Part shown: in pieces, positions 1 to 9,893 of the stretch
Layout of the letters: each line of letters begins with the position of its first letter
Position numbering within the stretch: the first letter of the stretch is position 1
NCBI RefSeq assembly: GCF_900116365.1
Contig: NZ_FPAG01000004.1
Location: 141,081-205,080 of the forward strand
DNA from: Zhouia amylolytica
GTDB lineage: Bacteria; Bacteroidota; Bacteroidia; Flavobacteriales; Flavobacteriaceae
DNA length: 64,000 nt
Direction: 5' to 3'
Translations under genes and position numbers: made by a program
Notes under the pieces: model-generated
What the model saw: the letters and a program-made list of their open reading frames with translations, nothing else
Databases searched by the model: none
Told to the model about the DNA's origin: nothing

Positions 1-10
1 CATCCCCTTT

Positions 11-40
11 CATTCCGCACTTGTTGCGGAGTCTCCTATC
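11..40. repeat. REP-like short palindrome, copy 1
   Basis: A small hairpin (CCGCA, loop CTTGT, TGCGG) sits between CATT and the tail TCTCCTATC. A diverged copy with the same layout lies at 2457-2487 in the thiC/thiE-like spacer. Base changes between the copies keep the stem paired, with G-T wobbles in the second copy. This looks like an interspersed REP-type intergenic element. Only two copies were noticed, so the class assignment is inference. Confidence 0.45.
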
Positions 41-102
41 CCTTGCTTAACCTCCTTTCTCTATGGAAACACAAAAAGAATAGGCTTAAAACCCAAGAGT
101 TC

Positions 103-134
103 TTTTAAGTTCCAGATATTATTCTATACCTTTG
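103..134 (+). promoter_or_regulatory. Promoter of the thiamin operon
   Basis: TACCTTTG at 127-134 matches the Bacteroidota -7 element TAnnTTTG. A weak TTTT at 103-106 lies 20 nt upstream as a -33 element. Transcription would begin at about 140, exactly at the first base of the TPP riboswitch, which supports the call. The -33 match is poor. Confidence 0.55.
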
Positions 135-140
135 AACCTG

Positions 141-222
141 AAACTTTAGGGGTGCTGACTTTGTCGGCTGAGATGATGACCCTTGGAACCTGATCCGGTT
201 AATACTGGCGAAGGGAAAAGTT
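141..222 (+). promoter_or_regulatory. TPP (THI-element) riboswitch
   Basis: The conserved thi-box landmarks appear in order: GGGGTGCT near 149-156, GGCTGAGA near 166-173, then ACCCTTGGAACCTGATC and GGTTAATACTGGCGAAGGGA up to about 216. The outer P1 stem is AACTTT (142-147) with AAAGTT (217-222). It sits directly upstream of thiS and the rest of the operon. By family knowledge, thiamin pyrophosphate binding lowers expression of the downstream biosynthesis genes. Confidence 0.96.
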
Positions 223-239
223 AGAACGCTTCATGTCTT

Positions 240-270
240 AAAACAAACTTCTGTCGAAGTATTGTTTTCT
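240..270 (+). terminator. Possible attenuator hairpin after the TPP riboswitch
   Basis: AAAACAA-ACTTC (240-251) pairs with GAAGT-A-TTGTTTT (256-268) around loop TGTC, and a T-rich stretch follows. Its place between aptamer and thiS suggests the transcription-termination platform of the riboswitch. The U-tract is interrupted, so this is only moderately supported. It also argues against translation starting inside this hairpin at 262. Confidence 0.45.
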
Positions 271-333
271 GTTGTGTTGATACAGCCTGTATTGACGGTT
301 CTCCTAAAGTTTATTGTAAAAAAGCATTTAAAA

Positions 334-537
334 ATGATTACAGTAAACGTAAACAGTGAGACAATTCAAGTTCCGGAAGAGAGCAATCTTAATCAGTTAA
401 TCGAGCAATTAAACATGTCAGACGACGGCATTGCCATAGCCCTCGCCAACAATGTGGTACCCAAATCTGAATGGGACACCACCTGCCTCCGGGAAAATCA
501 AAACATTTTAATTATTAAAGCAACTCAGGGAGGATGA
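334..537 (+). CDS. thiS: Sulfur carrier protein ThiS
   Basis: This 67-residue ubiquitin-like protein ends in the diagnostic Gly-Gly (ATQGG). The C-terminal glycine is adenylated and thiocarboxylated and donates sulfur to the thiazole ring made by ThiG. I start it at the ATG at 334 (MITVNVNSETIQVPEE), which gives the normal family length. The frame is open upstream to 262, but those codons lie in the riboswitch leader and hairpin and look nothing like ThiS. It is the first gene of the thi operon, 45 nt before thiC. The activating enzyme ThiF is not in the window. Confidence 0.93.
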   Translation: MITVNVNSETIQVPEESNLNQLIEQLNMSDDGIAIALANNVVPKSEWDTTCLRENQNILIIKATQGG

Positions 538-561
538 TAACTTCATTCCTTCAATTAATAA

Positions 562-2439
<1,878 letters not shown>

Positions 2440-2456
2440 TATACCATTCCACCTGT

Positions 2457-2487
2457 CATTCCGTACTAGTTGTGGAATCCATAGGAA
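2457..2487. repeat. REP-like short palindrome, copy 2
   Basis: CATTCCGTACTAGTTGTGGA and the following ATCCATAGG repeat the layout of the element at 11-40. The stem is TTCCGTA/TGTGGAA, with two G-T pairs, around loop CTAG. It sits in the 79-nt thiC/thiE-like spacer, inside the operon, so the RNA could be a processing or stability element. The relationship between copies is seen in the sequence; the role is inference. Confidence 0.45.
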
Positions 2488-2518
2488 GAGGAGTCGACAT
2501 CAAATAACAACAAAACCA

Positions 2519-3118
2519 ATGTTAATAGTCATAACACCAGAAAATGCAATGATGAGCGAGTGCCGGCAGTTGAACGAAATGTTCGCTGCCGGACTCCAAT
2601 ATTTGCATCTCCGCAAACCCGGTTATGATGAAAAACAATACATAGCGCTATTGAAAGGTATTGAGCAGGAGTATCTCAACAAGGTGGTCTTACATGAGCA
2701 CCATCACCTCTGTAAAAGTTTTGGATTAAAGGGTGTTCATTTAAAGGAAGGATTTCGAGAAGGTTTAACTACGCAACTCCCTGATTACCTCTTGGAGTTT
2801 AAAAGAGAACAATTTACGGTAAGTACCTCCTTTCATGATTTGTCAAAATTAATGCAACAAAACCATTGGTTCGATTATGCCCTCTTAAGTCCCGTTTTTA
2901 ATTCCATCTCCAAAGAAGCATATGAAGGGAGAGGGTTTCGGGTAAAGCAGCTGAACGAAAAAGTGGTTGGACTCGGAGGAATATCATATGATAACATGGA
3001 AAAGCTTGTTGATCTGGGATACCACGGAGCCGCAGTTTTAGGAGCAATATGGCAATCAGAAGATCCGGTAGCATCTTTTAAAAATATTAAGTCAAAATAT
3101 AGCTTTCAAGATGTCTGA
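2519..3118 (+). CDS. ThiE/TenI-like protein (first of two)
   Basis: This 199-residue protein is a TIM-barrel member of the thiamin phosphate synthase/TenI superfamily, shown by LHLRKPGYDEKQY near the N-terminus, GVHLKEGF, and VVGLGGISYDNMEKL near the C-terminus. It is more diverged than the ThiE encoded next. STSFHDLSKL aligns with the segment that holds the catalytic histidine in TenI. A thiazole tautomerase role is therefore a reasonable alternative to a second thiamin phosphate synthase. It lies between thiC and thiE in the riboswitch operon. Family is solid; exact reaction is inference. Confidence 0.8.
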   Translation: MLIVITPENAMMSECRQLNEMFAAGLQYLHLRKPGYDEKQYIALLKGIEQEYLNKVVLHEHHHLCKSFGLKGVHLKEGFREGLTTQLPDYLLEFKREQFTVSTSFHDLSKLMQQNHWFDYALLSPVFNSISKEAYEGRGFRVKQLNEKVVGLGGISYDNMEKLVDLGYHGAAVLGAIWQSEDPVASFKNIKSKYSFQDV

Positions 3119-3217
3119 TGATAAAAAATTCAGGATGGAGTAGGGAGGAAAATGAAATGTATTTTGAATCGAAAAACAGGAACAGGAGATTCAAACCCTT
3201 TAATTAAAAAAGGAACT

Positions 3218-3853
3218 ATGAAGAGTATTTCAAAAATACAATATATATCACAAGGAGGTACCCCCGCCGAACACTTGTTGAATATAAAAGAAGTGTGTAA
3301 AGGGGGAGTTGATTGGGTGCAATTACGATTAAAGAAGGTGTCGGATGAATTATATGCTGAAACTGCAGTTTTGGCAAAAGGAATCTGTGATGCTTACCAG
3401 GTTAAACTCATTATTAATGATAATGTTCAGGTAGCACAGGATATTCAGGCGGATGGAGTACACCTGGGGAAAGAGGATATGCATCCGGAACAGGCCAGGC
3501 AGATCTTAGGTTCTGATAAGATTATAGGAGGAACCGCAAATACCCTTGATGATTGTATACGATTAAGCCAGGTCGGGGTTGATTATATTGGTCTCGGACC
3601 TTATCGCTTTACAACGACTAAAGAAAACTTGAGCCCTGTATTGGGAATCGAAGGATATCAATCCATTGTTAGGGATTTAGTAAATCGTGAAGTCAATTTG
3701 CCTATAATCGGAATTGGAGGAATCCAACCTGAAGACGTCATTCACCTGCACCATACAGGTGTGCATGGTATAGCAATATCCGGGGCTTTAACAAACACGA
3801 ATAATATAGATGAAGTAATCGAAAATTTTAGAAACACCTATAGTCAGGTCTAA
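3218..3853 (+). CDS. thiE: Thiamine-phosphate synthase ThiE
   Basis: ThiE joins hydroxymethylpyrimidine pyrophosphate and thiazole phosphate to give thiamin phosphate. The 211-residue protein shows WVQLRLKK, LIINDNVQVAQDIQADGVHL, GGTANTLDDC, DYIGLGPYRFTTTK and GIGGIQPEDV. The last segments include the phosphate-binding and pyrimidine-binding loops. I use the ATG at 3218 (MKSISKIQYIS). An upstream ATG at 3152 would add 22 unrelated residues. No thiD gene is present between the two ThiE-like genes. Confidence 0.93.
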   Translation: MKSISKIQYISQGGTPAEHLLNIKEVCKGGVDWVQLRLKKVSDELYAETAVLAKGICDAYQVKLIINDNVQVAQDIQADGVHLGKEDMHPEQARQILGSDKIIGGTANTLDDCIRLSQVGVDYIGLGPYRFTTTKENLSPVLGIEGYQSIVRDLVNREVNLPIIGIGGIQPEDVIHLHHTGVHGIAISGALTNTNNIDEVIENFRNTYSQV

Positions 3854-3911
3854 GGCTTGGTTGAAGGAATTTCTAAGGATTTATGACCTCAATTAAAAAA
3901 AGTTTTAAAGA

Positions 3912-4691
3912 ATGAAGAACGACATATTAAAAATTGCCGATAAAGAATTTAATTCTCGATTGTTTACCGGAACCGGAAAATTCAGTGCTTCTGAATTAAT
4001 GAAACAAGCAATTGTTGCATCCGAAAGTGAGTTGGTTACAGTAGCTTTAAAGCGGGTTGATGTTAAAGATGATCAGGATGATATGCTTTTTCATTTAAGA
4101 GATAATCGTATAAATCTTTTGCCTAATACTTCCGGAGTCAGAAATGCTAAGGAAGCTGTCTTTGCAGCGCAATTAGCCAGAGAAGCACTCGAGACCAATT
4201 GGATTAAACTCGAAATTCATCCAGATCCTAAATACTTACTGCCAGATCCCGTAGAAACACTTAAAGCGGCTGAAGAACTGGTTAGCCTTGGGTTCGTAGT
4301 AATGCCTTATATCCATGCCGATCCGGTATTGTGCAAAAGACTGGAAGAAGTAGGTGCTCAATGTGTAATGCCTTTGGGAGCTCCGATTGGTACGAATAAA
4401 GGATTAAAAACACGTGACTTCCTGGAGATCATTATAGAACAAAGCAAGGTGCCAGTTGTTGTGGATGCTGGTATTGGAGCTCCTTCTCATGCCGCAGAAG
4501 CTATGGAATTAGGGGCGGATGCTGTATTGGTAAATACAGCCATTGCAGTGTCGCAAAACCCAATAGCTATGGGAGAAGCCTTTAAAATGGCTGTTATTGC
4601 CGGTAGAATGGCCTATAATGCCAGGCTGGCCCCTGTTGAAGATAAAAAAGCAATTGCCAGTAGCCCCCTAACCAGTTTTCTTTATGAGTAG
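3912..4691 (+). CDS. thiG: Thiazole synthase ThiG
   Basis: ThiG builds thiazole phosphate from deoxyxylulose phosphate, dehydroglycine and ThiS thiocarboxylate. The 259-residue TIM barrel has LFTGTGKFS at the N-terminus, the Schiff-base lysine in [18 protein letters not shown], and the phosphate-binding segments [13 protein letters not shown] and [20 protein letters not shown]. It overlaps thiH by 8 nt, which indicates translational coupling with the enzyme that supplies its dehydroglycine. Confidence 0.97.
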   Translation: MKNDILKIADKEFNSRLFTGTGKFSASELMKQAIVASESELVTVALKRVDVKDDQDDMLFHLRDNRINLLPNTSGVRNAKEAVFAAQLAREALETNWIKLEIHPDPKYLLPDPVETLKAAEELVSLGFVVMPYIHADPVLCKRLEEVGAQCVMPLGAPIGTNKGLKTRDFLEIIIEQSKVPVVVDAGIGAPSHAAEAMELGADAVLVNTAIAVSQNPIAMGEAFKMAVIAGRMAYNARLAPVEDKKAIASSPLTSFLYE

Positions 4692-5808
4692 TTTCAAAGA
4701 TACATTGAGTCAATTCGACTGGGACGACACTATGCAAAGCATTCTCGGTAAAACGGCCGTAGATGTGCAGCATGCCCTGAATTCAAAAAAAAGAACCTTA
4801 GAAGATTTTAAAGCTTTGATCTCACCGGCGGCAAAACCCTATTTGGAAGAAATGGCTCAGCTTAGTAGCCTGATTACCAAAAAGCGTTTTGGGAATACCA
4901 TGCAGATGTATGCGCCAATGTACCTGAGCAATGAATGCCAGAATATTTGCACCTATTGCGGATTTAGCCTTACCAATAAGATTCCACGTCGTACCCTTAC
5001 AGATGAAGAAATTTTAAAGGAGGCGGCATTTTTAAAAGCTAAAGGTTACGATCATATATTATTGGTAACAGGAGAAGCCAACAGAACCGTTGGAGTTGAT
5101 TATCTAAACAATGCAATTCAACTCATACGTTCACAGTTCTCCAATATTTCTATAGAGGTACAACCTCTTGATCAGAATGAATATGAATTGCTGGCCTCTA
5201 ATGGCCTGTATGCCGTATTGGTTTACCAGGAAACCTATCATCGTGAAGAATATAAAAAGCACCACCCCAAAGGGAAGAAGTCTAATTTCGATTACCGTTT
5301 AGAAACCCCCGACAGACTTGGGAAAGCAGGAATGCATAAAATAGGATTAGGAGCGCTGTTCGGCTTGGAAGATTGGCGTGCAGATTGCTTTTTTACCGCC
5401 TTGCACCTTAAATATTTACAGAAGACCTATTGGAAAACTAAGTACTCTATTTCCTTTCCGCGTCTACGCCCATTCAGTGGCGGATTGGAACCCAAAGTAG
5501 AAATGACCGATACCGATTTGGTTCAGCTAATATGTGCCTACAGATTATTGGATGAAGACGTCGAACTCTCAATTTCTACCAGAGAAAGGGAAGTGTTCAG
5601 AGATCATATAGTGCAATTAGGTATAACATCAATGAGTGCTGAATCGAAAACCAATCCGGGAGGTTATACAATAGATAAACAATCCTTGGAACAGTTTGAA
5701 ATTTCAGATGAACGAAGTACCGAAACCATTTCCCAAATGCTTAAAAGCCAAAACATCGAACCCGTCTGGAAAGACTGGGAAAATGATTGGATCTCTGCAA
5801 TGCCGTAA
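4684..5808 (+). CDS. thiH: 2-iminoacetate synthase ThiH
   Basis: ThiH is the oxygen-sensitive radical-SAM tyrosine lyase that makes dehydroglycine for ThiG. The 374-residue protein has the CxxxCxxC motif in [12 protein letters not shown], followed by the SAM-binding glycine-rich region and [10 protein letters not shown] near residue 260. It overlaps the end of thiG by 8 nt and closes the operon. Use of ThiH rather than the glycine oxidase ThiO is usual in this phylum. No clear intrinsic terminator was found in the 221 nt that follow. Confidence 0.97.
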   Translation: MSSFKDTLSQFDWDDTMQSILGKTAVDVQHALNSKKRTLEDFKALISPAAKPYLEEMAQLSSLITKKRFGNTMQMYAPMYLSNECQNICTYCGFSLTNKIPRRTLTDEEILKEAAFLKAKGYDHILLVTGEANRTVGVDYLNNAIQLIRSQFSNISIEVQPLDQNEYELLASNGLYAVLVYQETYHREEYKKHHPKGKKSNFDYRLETPDRLGKAGMHKIGLGALFGLEDWRADCFFTALHLKYLQKTYWKTKYSISFPRLRPFSGGLEPKVEMTDTDLVQLICAYRLLDEDVELSISTREREVFRDHIVQLGITSMSAESKTNPGGYTIDKQSLEQFEISDERSTETISQMLKSQNIEPVWKDWENDWISAMP

Positions 5809-5954
5809 ATGAATTTTATGCGCTTCAGAGCTTTTGATAATTCAAACGAGAACTGAGCTGTTTTATTCATTGGATTAAATCATCGATATGCTATGGACAA
5901 TAGTAACCTTGTGTAGTAATTTGAAAGCTAAATTCTAATATTGAGTTAAAGTAC

Positions 5955-5985
5955 TTTTAATAATGACTTCTAATTGATAATTTTG
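5955..5985 (+). promoter_or_regulatory. Promoter of the 120-residue exported protein gene
   Basis: TAATTTTG (5978-5985) matches the -7 consensus TAnnTTTG. TTTT (5955-5958) lies 19 nt upstream in the -33 position. The start codon is at 6030. The gene therefore seems to be transcribed separately from the thi operon. Confidence 0.5.
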
Positions 5986-6029
5986 TTTTTGTTAATTTAT
6001 AAGGGTTAATATTATTAAATAAACAAAAA

Positions 6030-6392
6030 ATGATGAGAAAAATAATAATTCTTCTGTTTTTAGGGTTTGCAGTAGGCGTTTATGCAAACGAAAATGAAAA
6101 GGAATGGCAAGATGTTAAAGTTGGAGATACTTTTATCATTTCAGAAGCATCAGCTCATGAATACCAACACCTTCAATTTCCTAAAAGAAATATCATTCTT
6201 AAAAAAGGAGGTACGCCTGATTATAAAAGCGTGGAAGGGAATCGCGTACAGGTAACTGAAATTACAACCGAAGCAGATGGCGATGTAATTGTTACATTAG
6301 AGAGAACTGATGGAACTAAATTCTACAATAGATATAAAACGGTAAAAGCCAATATTTCTGATGCGGTAAGCAGCGGAGAGTTGGTTGAATAG
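6030..6392 (+). CDS. Small exported protein of unknown function
   Basis: I do not recognise this 120-residue protein. A Sec signal peptide is clear (MMRKIIILLFLGFAVGVYAN), with likely cleavage after VYA. The mature part is about 100 residues and rich in beta-forming and charged residues (EWQDVKVGDTFIIS, VTLERTDGTKFYNRYK), which suggests a small beta-rich periplasmic protein. A second ATG at 6033 is an equally good start. It has its own promoter and a strong terminator, so it is monocistronic. Confidence 0.7.
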   Translation: MMRKIIILLFLGFAVGVYANENEKEWQDVKVGDTFIISEASAHEYQHLQFPKRNIILKKGGTPDYKSVEGNRVQVTEITTEADGDVIVTLERTDGTKFYNRYKTVKANISDAVSSGELVE

Positions 6393-6417
6393 GGAGATAA
6401 ATAATTATTACTTAGAG

Positions 6418-6447
6418 AAACGGCTTTTTAGCCGTTTTTCTTTTTTT
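6418..6447. terminator. Intrinsic terminator, probably bidirectional
   Basis: AAACGGCT (6418-6425), loop TTTT, AGCCGTTT (6430-6437), then a run of T. It ends the forward 6030-6392 gene. The stop codon of the reverse-strand small gene (6428-6430) lies inside the hairpin, so the same element probably ends that operon. Confidence 0.88.
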
Positions 6448-6592
6448 GATACCTGTATATAAGATAGGCAATTACCACCAATACCACAAAAGGCAACATG
6501 TTTCCAATAAAAACTCCTATGGAATAAGCACTATCTGGAGCATCCTGAAGTTTTTTTTCAATATCTACTTGTAGTAATAATAAATTAACCAT
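6428..6592 (-). CDS. 54-residue single-pass membrane protein
   Basis: This reading frame starts at ATG 6592 and ends in TAA at 6430-6428. It encodes an N-terminal half with amphipathic and acidic character (LLLLQVDIEKKLQDAPDS), then one strong transmembrane segment (MLPFVVLVVIAYLIYRY), then a basic tail QKKKNG. Positive charges after the segment suggest a cytoplasmic C-terminus. It begins only 3 nt after the stop of the enoyl-CoA hydratase-like gene, so it should be translated from the same mRNA. Its stop lies inside the shared terminator. No function can be given. Confidence 0.6.
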   Translation of the reverse strand: MVNLLLLQVDIEKKLQDAPDSAYSIGVFIGNMLPFVVLVVIAYLIYRYQKKKNG

Positions 6593-6595
6593 GTC

Positions 6596-7363
6596 TTATT
6601 TTTTAAACTTTACTAAAGCTTGTTTGGTGAATTCCGAAAGGACTAGTTTTCCTGAGGTAGCAGCACGATCACTAAGAAGAGTGTCCCAGTTTTCAGTACC
6701 CTCCCAAAGTACAGCCTTCATTTCTTTTAATCCTGCAGGGTTGTAAGAGGCTAATTTATGTGAAAGAATTGCTATTTCCTTATCCAGGTCTTTTACAGAA
6801 TCAAAAACGCGCGCATAAAGACCTTTCTCCTTGGCCCAATAAGCGCTTTTCCATTCTTCTGCTGCAAGCGTAAGTTCTCCTAAACCTGAAACACCGATCT
6901 TACGTTCCACCGCTGGAGCGATTACAAAAGGTCCGATACCTATGGTAAGCTCAGAAAGCTTAATTGAAGCAGCTTCTGTAGCCATCGCATAATCACAAGC
7001 AGCAATTAAACCGACACCCCCACCAACAGCCTTTCCGTGTATCCTTCCGATAATAATCTTGCCACAAGTTCGCATTGCATTGATTACATTGGCAAAACCA
7101 CTAAAGAATCTTTTTCCCTCTTCCAGGGTTTTTATGGCCACAAGTTCATTGAATGAGGCTCCTGCACAAAAAGCTTTCTCTCCTTCACTCTTCAAAACGA
7201 TAATATGAACAGCATTGTTTTGTGATAAAGAGTTTATTTCATTCGTAAGTCTGTCCAAAAGTTCAGAGGGAAATGCGTTGCTTGCAGGATGTCCGAATTC
7301 AATCGTGGCAACTTTACTTTCGATCTGGGTATATAAACTTCCATTCATTCTTTCTGTGGTCAT
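6596..7363 (-). CDS. Enoyl-CoA hydratase/isomerase family protein
   Basis: The 255-residue crotonase-fold protein carries the oxyanion-hole segments FCAGASFNELVAIKT and GKAVGGGVGLIAACDYAMA, then KLSELTIGIGPFVIAP. The second catalytic glutamate of rat crotonase is present (SEL), but the first is replaced in GGGVGLI. The overall pattern resembles methylglutaconyl-CoA hydratases of leucine breakdown, but substrate cannot be fixed from sequence. It is third in a reverse-strand operon after a GNAT and a MATE gene. Confidence 0.85.
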   Translation of the reverse strand: MTTERMNGSLYTQIESKVATIEFGHPASNAFPSELLDRLTNEINSLSQNNAVHIIVLKSEGEKAFCAGASFNELVAIKTLEEGKRFFSGFANVINAMRTCGKIIIGRIHGKAVGGGVGLIAACDYAMATEAASIKLSELTIGIGPFVIAPAVERKIGVSGLGELTLAAEEWKSAYWAKEKGLYARVFDSVKDLDKEIAILSHKLASYNPAGLKEMKAVLWEGTENWDTLLSDRAATSGKLVLSEFTKQALVKFKK

Positions 7364-7385
7364 CTTGGTCGTTTTAGTGTGTGCA

Positions 7386-8735
7386 CTAAGTTACGGCTTT
7401 TAAATATTTTCTTCGAAACTTAACCACCAAAGTTATGCTCCTGATCAACATCCATACAACAAAGGAAATCCAGATGGCATAGAGTTCAAGATCAAAATGA
7501 TCTGCAATCAATAAGGTTGGCCAAAACCCAAGAAAAGTGGCAGCTAAAAGTACATTTCTCAAATAAGCCGCTTCTCCCATTCCCTTAAACATTCCGTCAA
7601 ACATAAAAGCAATGGCATTGATAGGCTGCATTAAAAGAACAATCCAAAATACCGAAGAAAATAAAGTGAGTACCGATGTCTCTTTGTTAAAAATCAATCC
7701 GATCTGATCATAGAATACCCCACAAATGATCATGAGAAGAACTGCAATGATCGTTGAGTATAAGCTAATATCTTTACTGAGCTTCCAGAGTTTTTTATAG
7801 TCTTTAGCTCCTAACAGTTTTCCCGAAATGGCATTGCCCGCATTCGCATAACCATCGATAAAAAAGGAAAAGAATAACCAAATGTTCATTAAAATACTTT
7901 GAGCAGCAATATAATTTTTACCATAATCGGTAGCATAGGCATTAGCTAAATAAATGGCAAAGTTTAAAGCAGCGGTTCGTACAAATAAATTAGCGCTCAT
8001 TATGAGAAGATCCTTCATTCTGGGGTTTATGCTTCTTTTTACTTTTAATCCAAATGGCGTCTTGGTAAAAAAGAAATAAAAGGCCATTAGAAGCATAACC
8101 AACTGTGAGATCACACTGGCAATAGCAGCGCCCTTTAAATGCATAGCAGGAATAAGACCTTCAATACCATAAACTAATGCATAATCCAGTAGAACATTCA
8201 ATAAAGCTCCTGTTAAGCTGCACTTCATGGCCCAAAGCGTGTTCTGAAGCCCTCTGAATACTCCAAAAATCGCAAATGTAACGAGGGTTAACGGATAGCC
8301 CAGTGCCCTGATCTTGTAGTATTCGGCAGCATAATTTAATATAAGACCATCGGCATTGTATATTTTAAAAATAGCCGTTGCAAACCAGGCCGTTGATGCA
8401 TAGATGGCCAGGCTGAACAAAAAATTGAATAGAATAGCCTGTGGTACTAACGTTTTAACAGCATGCAATCGGTTAGCGCCCAGATGTTGTGAAACAATAG
8501 AGGATATTGCAGTTTTGGTTTGGGCTACGATCCAAATAATGGCAGATAAAAAGGACCCCACGATACCCGCCGCAGCCAGAGCCTCAACCGGATTTTCGTC
8601 TACATTTCCAATAACTCCTATATCAGTTAACGATATCAGTGGTTCTGCAATACCTGCAATGATAGCAGGGATGGCCAGTTTGTTAATTTCCTTAAAAGAG
8701 ATTTTATGTTTCAATGCAATACTTTCTCGTAACAA
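7386..8735 (-). CDS. MATE family efflux transporter
   Basis: The 449-residue inner-membrane protein has about 12 predicted helices and the two-bundle layout of MATE exporters. Examples are LAIPAIIAGIAEPLISLTDI at the start and VFRGLQNTLWAMKCSLTGAL mid-protein. The pattern is closest to the DinF-like branch, which couples cation influx to drug or metabolite export. The N-terminus overlaps the preceding GNAT gene by 25 nt, implying co-translation. The substrate is unknown. Confidence 0.9.
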   Translation of the reverse strand: MLRESIALKHKISFKEINKLAIPAIIAGIAEPLISLTDIGVIGNVDENPVEALAAAGIVGSFLSAIIWIVAQTKTAISSIVSQHLGANRLHAVKTLVPQAILFNFLFSLAIYASTAWFATAIFKIYNADGLILNYAAEYYKIRALGYPLTLVTFAIFGVFRGLQNTLWAMKCSLTGALLNVLLDYALVYGIEGLIPAMHLKGAAIASVISQLVMLLMAFYFFFTKTPFGLKVKRSINPRMKDLLIMSANLFVRTAALNFAIYLANAYATDYGKNYIAAQSILMNIWLFFSFFIDGYANAGNAISGKLLGAKDYKKLWKLSKDISLYSTIIAVLLMIICGVFYDQIGLIFNKETSVLTLFSSVFWIVLLMQPINAIAFMFDGMFKGMGEAAYLRNVLLAATFLGFWPTLLIADHFDLELYAIWISFVVWMLIRSITLVVKFRRKYLKAVT

Positions 8736-9220
8736 TAAAATGGATGCTCACTCTGCTTTGGAAAAAAGACTTCCCCTAAGCGTTTGTAGCCGCGAAGTTC
8801 GTAAAATTTTTGGTTACGGAGATTCTTGCTGAAGGTGTCTAATCTTATAGAGATATAACCATTATCTATGGCATAACCTTCCGCATAGTCCATAAGCGAT
8901 TGAGCATAGCCTCGTCCTTGTAGGTCAGGATGTATAGCAAGCCGGTGAATGTAAATATGGTCCTGGTCGTTCGGGGTCAACCAGGTAATAGGTTCATAAA
9001 CGTCATCCATGATAGTTGATATAACAATACAGCCTGCAATCTGCCCCTCGACTTTTAATGTGTAAAGCTCGTCATGATCAATGTCCGTTTCAAAGGCGGC
9101 TCTGGAAGGATAACTTTCATTCCATTGATAGATGCCCTTCTTTTGCATAAAAGCAGCACAAGCCTTTGTGAGCTTCAGTAATGCATCGATTTCGTTTTTT
9201 TGTGCACTTGAAATAATCAT
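8711..9220 (-). CDS. GNAT family N-acetyltransferase
   Basis: The 169-residue single-domain GNAT protein has the acetyl-CoA-binding motif A in IHRLAIHPDLQGRGYAQSLM (about residues 90-109) and the later motif in FYELRGYKRLG. GNAT enzymes move an acetyl group to an amine, but the acceptor cannot be deduced. It opens the reverse-strand operon with the MATE transporter and overlaps that gene by 25 nt. This pairing would fit modification plus export of a small molecule (inference). Confidence 0.88.
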   Translation of the reverse strand: MIISSAQKNEIDALLKLTKACAAFMQKKGIYQWNESYPSRAAFETDIDHDELYTLKVEGQIAGCIVISTIMDDVYEPITWLTPNDQDHIYIHRLAIHPDLQGRGYAQSLMDYAEGYAIDNGYISIRLDTFSKNLRNQKFYELRGYKRLGEVFFPKQSEHPFYCYEKVLH

Positions 9221-9296
9221 AAGTTAGAATTAGAGTAGGTTGAGGGTTCGAATTAAATAAAATGAAAGTTTATTATCAAATTCTCTAAAAATAATT

Positions 9297-9304
9297 TATT
9301 TTTG
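9297..9304 (+). promoter_or_regulatory. -7 promoter element of tRNA-Ala
   Basis: TATTTTTG matches TAnnTTTG and ends 14 nt before the first base of the tRNA. No convincing -33 TTTG is visible at the right spacing. Confidence 0.5.
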
Positions 9305-9318
9305 ACCTTTAAAATTCT

Positions 9319-9392
9319 GGGGATGTAGCTCAGCTGGCTAGAGCGTTTGACTGGCAGTCAAAAGGTCGTGGGTTCGACTCCCATCTTCTCCA
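9319..9392 (+). tRNA. tRNA-Ala (anticodon GGC)
   Basis: A 74-nt cloverleaf folds by eye. The D stem is GCTC/GAGC. The anticodon stem TTTGA/TCAAA has loop CTGGCAG, so the anticodon is GGC. The variable loop is AGGTC and the T arm is GTGGG-TTCGACT-CCCAT. The acceptor has G3-U70, the alanine identity pair. Position 6-67 of the acceptor is a U-U mismatch. CCA is not encoded. It decodes GCC and GCU alanine codons. Confidence 0.95.
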
Positions 9393-9400
9393 CTAAATTA

Positions 9401-9442
9401 AAAACCCTTGTAAATACAGTATTTGCAAGGGTTTTGTTTTTT
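9401..9442 (+). terminator. Intrinsic terminator of tRNA-Ala
   Basis: AAAACCCTTGTAAATA pairs with TATTTGCAAGGGTTTT (9419-9434, one T-G wobble) around a three-base loop. GTTTTTTT follows. It lies 8 nt after the tRNA and also precedes the 3' end of the convergent lipoprotein gene. Confidence 0.88.
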
Positions 9443-9464
9443 TAGCCTTTAATTAATTTAGATT

Positions 9465-9893
9465 TTAATACTCATATAACACACCCTCACCGGAATTTGT
9501 AATGTTCAGTTGAACACGGTTGCCATCTACTTGTAGGTTTGTGATATCAAAGGTTAATTCTTTAGTGATATATGCTTCGCAGAGTTCTTCATTCTTGAGT
9601 GATAATCTTAAATTTCTTTGTGGGGGATTTGATTCTAAAACAACTCCGGAATCAATGAGTTTTAATTCCCACGATTCTCCACTGCATCCTCCTGAACTAA
9701 AATTAATTTTCAAACAATTGCCTTCTATGGCTAAACTGTTTATGGTTAACTTGTCTGAAGGAGCGCTGGTGTACTGTTCAGAGCTTATTACAGTTTTGCG
9801 ATCACAGCCATTTGAATTGCTGTTGTCATTATCATCATTAGAACAACTTAAAAGGATGAATCCTATTAACGTTAAGGTTAGTAAATGTTTCAT
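9465..9893 (-). CDS. Hypothetical lipoprotein
   Basis: The 142-residue protein has a lipoprotein signal peptide with box LLSC (MKHLLTLTLIGFILLSC). A hydrophilic Asn/Asp/Ser linker (SNDDNDNSNSNG) follows. The linker is not a clear surface-export signal, so inner versus outer leaflet location is open. The remaining roughly 110 residues look like a small beta-sandwich with four further cysteines that could form disulfides. I do not recognise the domain. It faces the cytochrome gene divergently across 182 nt. Confidence 0.75.
   Translation of the reverse strand: MKHLLTLTLIGFILLSCSNDDNDNSNSNGCDRKTVISSEQYTSAPSDKLTINSLAIEGNCLKINFSSGGCSGESWELKLIDSGVVLESNPPQRNLRLSLKNEELCEAYITKELTFDITNLQVDGNRVQLNITNSGEGVLYEY

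Noticed and set aside
262-333. N-terminal extension of ThiS by 24 residues
   Set aside because: The extension starts in the riboswitch attenuator hairpin and does not resemble ThiS; the ATG at 334 gives the normal 67 residues.
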